Source: Chara braunii (lineage: Eukaryota; Streptophyta; Charophyceae; Charales; Characeae). From it: DNA of 20,053 nt. The notes under the pieces were generated by a model, which was given only the letters and a program-made list of their open reading frames with translations, had not been told where the DNA came from and searched no databases. The stretch lies in NCBI GenBank assembly GCA_003427395.1, contig BFEA01000283.1, positions 524,610 to 544,662 on the forward strand, in the 5' to 3' direction. Shown here piece by piece: positions 17,770-20,053 of the stretch (positions within the stretch are counted from its first letter, which is position 1; every line of letters begins with the position of its first letter). Made by a program: the position numbers and the translations under genes.

Positions 17770-18183
17770 AAGCCCCAGGGAACGAGCGGCGTTCGGGTTC
17801 ACTCGGCGTTAACCAATCATTTCCTATATTGCAGCGAGACGAGCAAACACCCTCGACTGATCTACCTTTGCGATTGCATTTAAAAACTTTCGCATGTGGG
17901 TCAGTAGCTCGGTAGGGATACGCCCCTAAGGGTGGTGACAGCCCCTCAGGGAAGCAGGCTTACGACCCACAGGAACATGTCCTGTCGTAGGGGACCGTGG
18001 GATGTATAGCTGGCGCACCCGGCCAGAGCGGCGAAGGAGCGATGCAACCTCGTCCGTCTCGGCGGTTCACGGAATGTTATGCATCGTTCCCAAGTTGTCT
18101 CTTGACAGTTTGTTTTTGTTTTTTACTCCTGCGTGACATGACCGGGAGGGTCCTCGTTCGCGCGAGGGCCGATGCGTTCGACA
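17770..18183 (+). mobile_element. LTR copy B: 5' LTR (3' portion) of element 4
   Basis: It matches copies A and C from about GGGTTC (17788) through CTTTCGCATGTGG (17887), GTAGCTCGG.AGGGATACG (17906) and CCTGTCGTAGGGG (17980). It continues through GGCGCACCCGGCCAGAGCGGC (18012) to CCGGGAGGGTCC and the end GATGCGTTCGACA at 18171-18183. Two bases later comes the primer binding site, and a gag start follows, so B acts as a 5' LTR. Upstream of about 17770 the match to copy A is lost, so the 5' part of this LTR is replaced or too diverged. Confidence 0.72.
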
Positions 18184-18185
18184 GG

Positions 18186-18203
18186 TGGCGCCGTTGCCGA
18201 GGA
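18186..18203 (+). promoter_or_regulatory. Primer binding site, tRNA-Asp type
   Basis: TGGCGCCGTTGCCGAGGA is identical at 17 of 18 positions to the plant tRNA-Asp primer binding site (one G-to-A change). It lies 2 bp after the LTR end CA, the standard place for minus-strand priming by LTR retrotransposons. It fixes the orientation of element 4 as plus strand. Confidence 0.85.
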
Positions 18204-18391
18204 TAAAGGCAAACTACTGTTGTCCCTAATGGAACGACACTGAGTGATTGATGGAGTAAAAAAATATTTTTTTTTCCTTGTTTGACCTTAGAAAAAATTA
18301 ATAATTTGATTCCAAAATTATGAGATTTTATTTATGCAGAAACATTGACTGATTTCTATTGAATATGTTGTTATGATTTTTTTCACTCAAG
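18204..18391 (+). other. AT-rich leader of element 4
   Basis: Untranslated leader between the primer binding site and the gag start. It is rich in A and T with runs such as ATATTTTTTTTT. TTTATGCAG (18342) and TTTTTTTCACTCAAG just before the ATG both look like splice acceptors, as in some plant elements with a spliced leader. No donor was identified. Confidence 0.55.
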
Positions 18392-18699
18392 ATGGTTGAT
18401 AACAACGACAATCAGAATGAGCGAAGAAATAATATTCGGGAACTCGCCAAAGTTATTCAGCAGAAGGAGCAGATCCCGAAGGTTGACGTTCCATTATTTG
18501 ATGGCAACAACGCCTCAGGATGGGCAGACAAGTTTGAGCCATTGGGAAGTTGTTGCGAGTGGTCAAATGAGAAGATGTTGCGAATGGTAAAGAGATATTG
18601 TAAGGTCGAGTATAGGGAAGAGGTGGAGGAGTTGATGCGAGGTTTGTGGGACTGATCAAAGTTCAAGGGAAAGCTGTTATAAAAATATCACTTGAGCGA
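18392..18699 (+). pseudogene. Gag N-terminal fragment, cut by an inverted LTR (element 4)
   Basis: The ATG at 18392 opens an 87-codon frame. A polar, asparagine-rich start (MVDNNDNQNERRNN) leads into VDVPLFDGNNASGWADKFEP, the F-D-G-x-N start of plant Ty3/gypsy gag domains. Then come EKMLRMVKRYCKVEYREEVEELM. A TGA at 18653 probably replaces tryptophan, since the frame goes on (SKFKGKLL, stop, KYHLSD). The reading frame is lost at 18700, where LTR copy C begins in reverse orientation. The rest of gag and all of pol are not seen downstream in the window. The start codon is supported by the position just after LTR, primer binding site and leader. Confidence 0.8.
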
Positions 18700-18871
18700 T
18701 GTCGTTCACATCGGTCCGGCACGGCACAAGGCAACGCGGGACCCTCCCGGCCTCGTCACGCATAATTTGGTCTGAATCCTCGTCGCGAATATACATGGAG
18801 CTTCCGCAAGCCGCTCCGACCGAGTGCGCCAGCCATGTGACGCACGTGTGGTGGCACGTGCGGAGATGGTG

Positions 18872-18922
<51 letters not shown>

Positions 18923-20053
18923 TGGACACACACATGAAGCAGCAGCTGAGTGGAGGTCCAGTCCGGCCAATGAACGAACGAACAACTGAATGAATGAACC
19001 TGCCGCCCTGAACCTAGGCCGAAGTGATATACCGGCCTGGGTCCAGTAGCGGAATATCCTGGTACCGGACCAGGGTCAAGCCGGCGGCCTGAAACTGGTC
19101 CGGCCTCACTGCCGGGTCGGAGGGATACCGCTCCAAGCCATACCTCTCGCAAGCCCCTACGACAGGATAGGGCCTACGCGAGGCACGACTTACCTCCACC
19201 TTACGACAGTTATCACCTCCCTTCGGTGGGTGTATCCCCGCCGAGCTACCATTCCACAGTACGAAAGTTAATGAACTGCTATCGCAGAGGTGGACCAGCC
19301 GAGGGCGTTTCTTGTTCGCTGTAGCATAGGGGGTACACGTGGTAGTACGCCTCTATCGAACCCGCACGCGAACCGACATCTTGGGGGGCTGAGGTCCCAA
19401 GCGCGACTCGTCGCCGGTCGACTAGGACGTATCCCACATGCCACGCGCATGCCACTATAAAGAACATAAAAATAAAAACGCATGCATATATACAAACATA
19501 TACAAAACGACAGGGGACAAACAATGCGACAATATTCCTAGTCCCGTAGTAGCCATCCCATAACTTCCCGATGCGGAAATCGGATAAGCGTCACGCATGA
19601 GATTTCGAATAAAACCGTGCGGACGCAGGGCTAACTCATACCGACTTGCAATGCAAACGTACGCAAGCAGTCGCAATGAAGACGAACTATGTTATGTCCA
19701 TAATCAAACGGCCCTTCGTGGATCCGAGTACCGCTTATGACACTGAAGTGTCATACTCGAAGTATCGTGATGGTCTAATCCTTCATGATATTGCACGGTT
19801 GAAGGAATAGCTGTGCGGTTGCCGCGAGGCCTCCGGCCTTTGGCCTGAGAGTCTTGGCAGGCAGGGCAAATAGGCTCTGCGCGAGGGCAGATTCCTTCCC
19901 TGCAGAGCCTAGGGCTTGGGGTGTCCTGGACAAGGACCTTGAATCCCGGTCGAGGACCAACGTCCGACTAAGAAATCTTCAAGAAGCACATAAATAAATA
20001 GAGGGGTCTTCCTTCTTCACTTAACCCCGTCCCTCAATTAACCCTTAATACGC
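18700..20053 (-). mobile_element. LTR copy C, reverse orientation, inserted in gag; runs off the window
   Basis: On the minus strand it ends CGATGTGAACGACA at 18700, matching the end of copy B (GATGCGTTCGACA). Going up its own length it matches copy A at GAGGCCGGGAGGGTCC (about 18740), GGCGCACTCGG (about 18827), GCTCGGCGGGGATAC (19234-19248), ACCCCCTATGC (19325-19335), the CCTAGTCGACCGG box (about 19416-19430) and AGGTCCTTGTCCAGGACA (about 19921-19938). From the length of copy A its start should lie about 25-50 bp past the window end. No primer binding site adjoins its 18700 end, so it is a 3' LTR of a minus-strand element or a solo LTR. Confidence 0.78.
18875..18918. repeat. (AG)22 microsatellite inside LTR copy C
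   Basis: An uninterrupted AG dinucleotide run of 44 bp, followed by a short CACACACA. It is absent from the corresponding place in copies A and B, so it expanded after the copies separated. Confidence 0.95.

Noticed and set aside
19268-19524. Minus-strand ORFs in LTR copy C resembling ORFs in copy A (shared QETPSAGPP-like peptide).
   Set aside because: The similarity comes from LTR nucleotide homology. The frames are short and not preserved across the copies.

Overview
The window looks like repeat-dominated nuclear DNA of a plant-lineage eukaryote. I found no recognisable host gene. Almost everything that can be read is decayed Ty3/gypsy LTR-retrotransposon sequence, plus several non-coding repeat families. 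The style of the elements (a chromodomain-type integrase end, a plant-type tRNA-Asp primer binding site, AT-rich filler, many TGG-to-TGA and CGA-to-TGA type lesions) suggests a streptophyte. A charophyte alga such as Chara braunii is my best guess, from general familiarity with such proteins; I could not check it.

Layout. 1-395: an 87-bp foldback repeat family. 425-2529: element 1, the 3' part of a chromovirus-like pol (end of RT, RNase H, integrase, chromodomain) in pieces. 2530-3690: LTR-like or leader sequence with two small tandem repeats and a good TATA box. 3690-9537: element 2, a nearly complete but dead gag-pro-RT-RNase H-integrase order ending in a polypurine tract and an apparent LTR start; its RT holds a 274-bp tandem duplication. 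9694-11631: element 3, a gag-like gene with a long coiled coil, running into a second block of the foldback repeat (11755-11890).

11975-13395 is the most unusual part. It is a satellite of about 60-bp monomers with a six-monomer higher-order period of about 380 bp. Most monomers carry a constant 7-nt loop, ATAAGTT, flanked by complementary arms whose sequence differs from monomer to monomer. 13400-14573 is AT-rich sequence with a 69-nt imperfect palindrome and no recognisable gene.

14574-20053 holds one LTR family three times. Copy A (14579-16277) is a solo LTR with a CCCTC target duplication. Copy B (about 17770-18183, partial) is followed by a tRNA-Asp primer binding site and the start of a gag gene (element 4). 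Copy C, in reverse orientation, begins at 18700 inside that gag gene and runs off the window end. A GC-rich, unrecognised stretch (about 16480-17400) lies between A and B.

No retroelement gene here could make a working product. Element 1 has lost the integrase glutamate to a stop codon and one RNase H aspartate. Element 2 has substitutions at protease, RNase H and integrase catalytic positions. The biology is that of nested, old, probably silenced insertions with satellite DNA between them.
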